The translations under genes were made by a program, and so were the position numbers. Shown piece by piece: positions 7,057-7,473 of a stretch of 7,473 nucleotides of DNA (within the stretch, counting starts at the first letter, position 1; every line of letters starts with the position of its first letter). This DNA is from JBFMGD01 sp040751775. GTDB taxonomy: Bacteria; Bacillota; Dethiobacteria; DTU022. The notes under the pieces are model-generated. The model made no database searches and was not told the origin of the DNA. It saw only the letters and a list, made by a program, of their open reading frames with translations. The DNA lies in assembly GCA_040751775.1 (NCBI GenBank), contig JBFMGD010000074.1, forward strand, positions 1 through 7,473, in the 5' to 3' direction.

Positions 7057-7103
7057 CGGGAGGGTTAGGGGTTGCAAATCCCTTCCCGGTTAGCGGGAAG
7101 AGG
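7057..7103 (+). promoter_or_regulatory. Leader RNA with two mutually exclusive hairpins upstream of cobO
   Basis: CTTCCCG (7082-7088) can pair with CGGGAAG (7094-7100) across a 5-nt loop, extendable by two G-C pairs past a bulged A. The same CCCTTCCCG segment (7080-7088) can instead pair with the upstream CGGGAGGG (7057-7064). The two folds share one strand and cannot coexist. This resembles an attenuator or riboswitch expression platform, but no T-run follows either stem, and the fold does not directly mask the ribosome site at 7167-7173. I see no B12-box consensus, so I do not call a cobalamin riboswitch. The pairings are seen directly; regulation is inferred. Confidence 0.35.
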
Positions 7104-7177
7104 GCAGAGGTTTGAACGGAGGCATGCTCTCGAATTTCGTGAATCTTGAACGCTGATTGTATTTTTGGAGGTGCGGT

Positions 7178-7473
7178 ATGACACGGGGCCTGGTAATGAT
7201 TTTAACCGGAGACGGGAAAGGCAAAACAACCGCCGCTCTCGGGATGGCGCTCAGGGCGTGGGGTCACGGGATGAGGGTTTTGATGATTCAGTTCGTCAAG
7301 AGCGATAAGGTGCTGACCGGGGAGCGCCTGGCGGCGGGCCGTCTGAATGACGGGTTTTCGATCGAGACAACGGGCCAAGGATTTGTTTTTGACGAATGCG
7401 ATTTCAGCCGCCACCGTGAAGCGGCCCAGCGGGCCTATTCGGCGGCACGCGAGGCGCTGATCGAAGCGAAATA
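7178..7473 (+). CDS. cobO: Cob(I)alamin / cob(I)yrinic acid a,c-diamide adenosyltransferase, 5' part
   Basis: This is the first 98 codons of a CobA/CobO/BtuR family enzyme, cut off by the window edge; family members are usually about 170-200 aa. The enzyme attaches the 5'-deoxyadenosyl group from ATP to the cobalt of a reduced corrinoid in the cytoplasm, giving adenosylcobalamin or its precursor. The N-terminus has the P-loop GDGKGKTT at residues 11-18, the family form. It is followed by ALGMALRAWGHG and VLMIQFVKS, which match the usual nucleotide-binding core. ATG 7178 is supported by a strong GGAGG ribosome site (7167-7171) with a 6-nt spacer. The gene is divergent from the restriction operon and functionally unrelated to it, so it is probably host core genome. 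A 124-nt leader with alternative hairpins precedes it. The family can act in salvage or de novo synthesis, and the fragment cannot tell which. Confidence 0.93.
   Translation, partial: MTRGLVMILTGDGKGKTTAALGMALRAWGHGMRVLMIQFVKSDKVLTGERLAAGRLNDGFSIETTGQGFVFDECDFSRHREAAQRAYSAAREALIEAK

Larger units (their letters stand above)
6789..7177. other. Intergenic region between divergent hsdR and cobO
   Basis: This 389-bp stretch has no convincing gene. All reading frames are broken within about 25 codons; the longest run I followed by hand, ending in TAA near 6958, codes about 23 residues with no recognisable similarity. Upstream sequence for both flanking genes must lie here: a weak minus-strand promoter near 6809-6838 and a plus-strand promoter near 7017-7047. 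I see no tRNA, no terminator with a T-run, no consensus B12 box and no clear operator palindrome. The middle (about 6850-7010) shows nothing I can name. Confidence 0.7.

Noticed and set aside
7066..7084. tRNA T-arm-like hairpin (GGGTTGCAAATCCC)
   Set aside because: The loop is too long for a T-loop, and there is no acceptor stem, anticodon arm or D-arm around it.
7040..7177. Cobalamin riboswitch upstream of cobO
   Set aside because: I looked for the B12 box and the other conserved core segments of the family and found no match, so only a generic structured leader is reported.

Overview
The window carries a complete Type I restriction-modification operon on the minus strand, in the order hsdR-hsdM-hsdS, followed directly by a full-length radC gene. 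The right end holds the 5' part of a plus-strand corrinoid adenosyltransferase gene (cobO family) that runs off the edge. The left end is an AT-rich stretch with one unrecognised open frame. Only a broad guess at the host is possible. Strong GGAGG-type ribosome sites, GC-rich core genes and the style of the CobO and RadC sequences suit an anaerobic Firmicute of the Clostridia/Peptococcaceae kind, but this is inference and no gene here settles taxonomy.

Layout: 1-93 and 100-450 (+) share one reading frame broken by a single TGA, with no recognisable product. The hsd operon runs right to left: hsdR (6767-4080), 14 bp gap, hsdM (4065-2647), 8-nt or 23-nt overlap, hsdS (2654 or 2669-1125), 4-nt GTGA overlap, radC (1128-469). 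The 389 bp between the hsdR TTG codon and cobO hold the divergent upstream regions: a weak hsd promoter candidate, and a better plus-strand promoter with an extended -10 box that would give cobO a leader of roughly 120 nt.

How the genes work together: HsdS reads a bipartite DNA target through two target-recognition domains. With HsdM it methylates adenine in that target. HsdR adds ATP-driven translocation and cleavage of unmethylated DNA. All three proteins keep their catalytic or structural motifs, so the system looks intact. RadC is a JAMM-metalloenzyme-fold protein of uncertain biochemical role. Its start codon is embedded in the hsdS stop, which suggests co-translation with the restriction complex and a possible accessory role.

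The most informative sequence-level signals are the sharp GC mosaic of hsdS (target-recognition segments about 27-35% GC against conserved segments about 67-75%), the spread of the AT-rich block into the last ~16 codons of hsdM, the coupled radC, and a cobO leader with mutually exclusive hairpins but no recognisable B12 box. I found no CRISPR array, RNA gene, insertion sequence or convincing rho-independent terminator.
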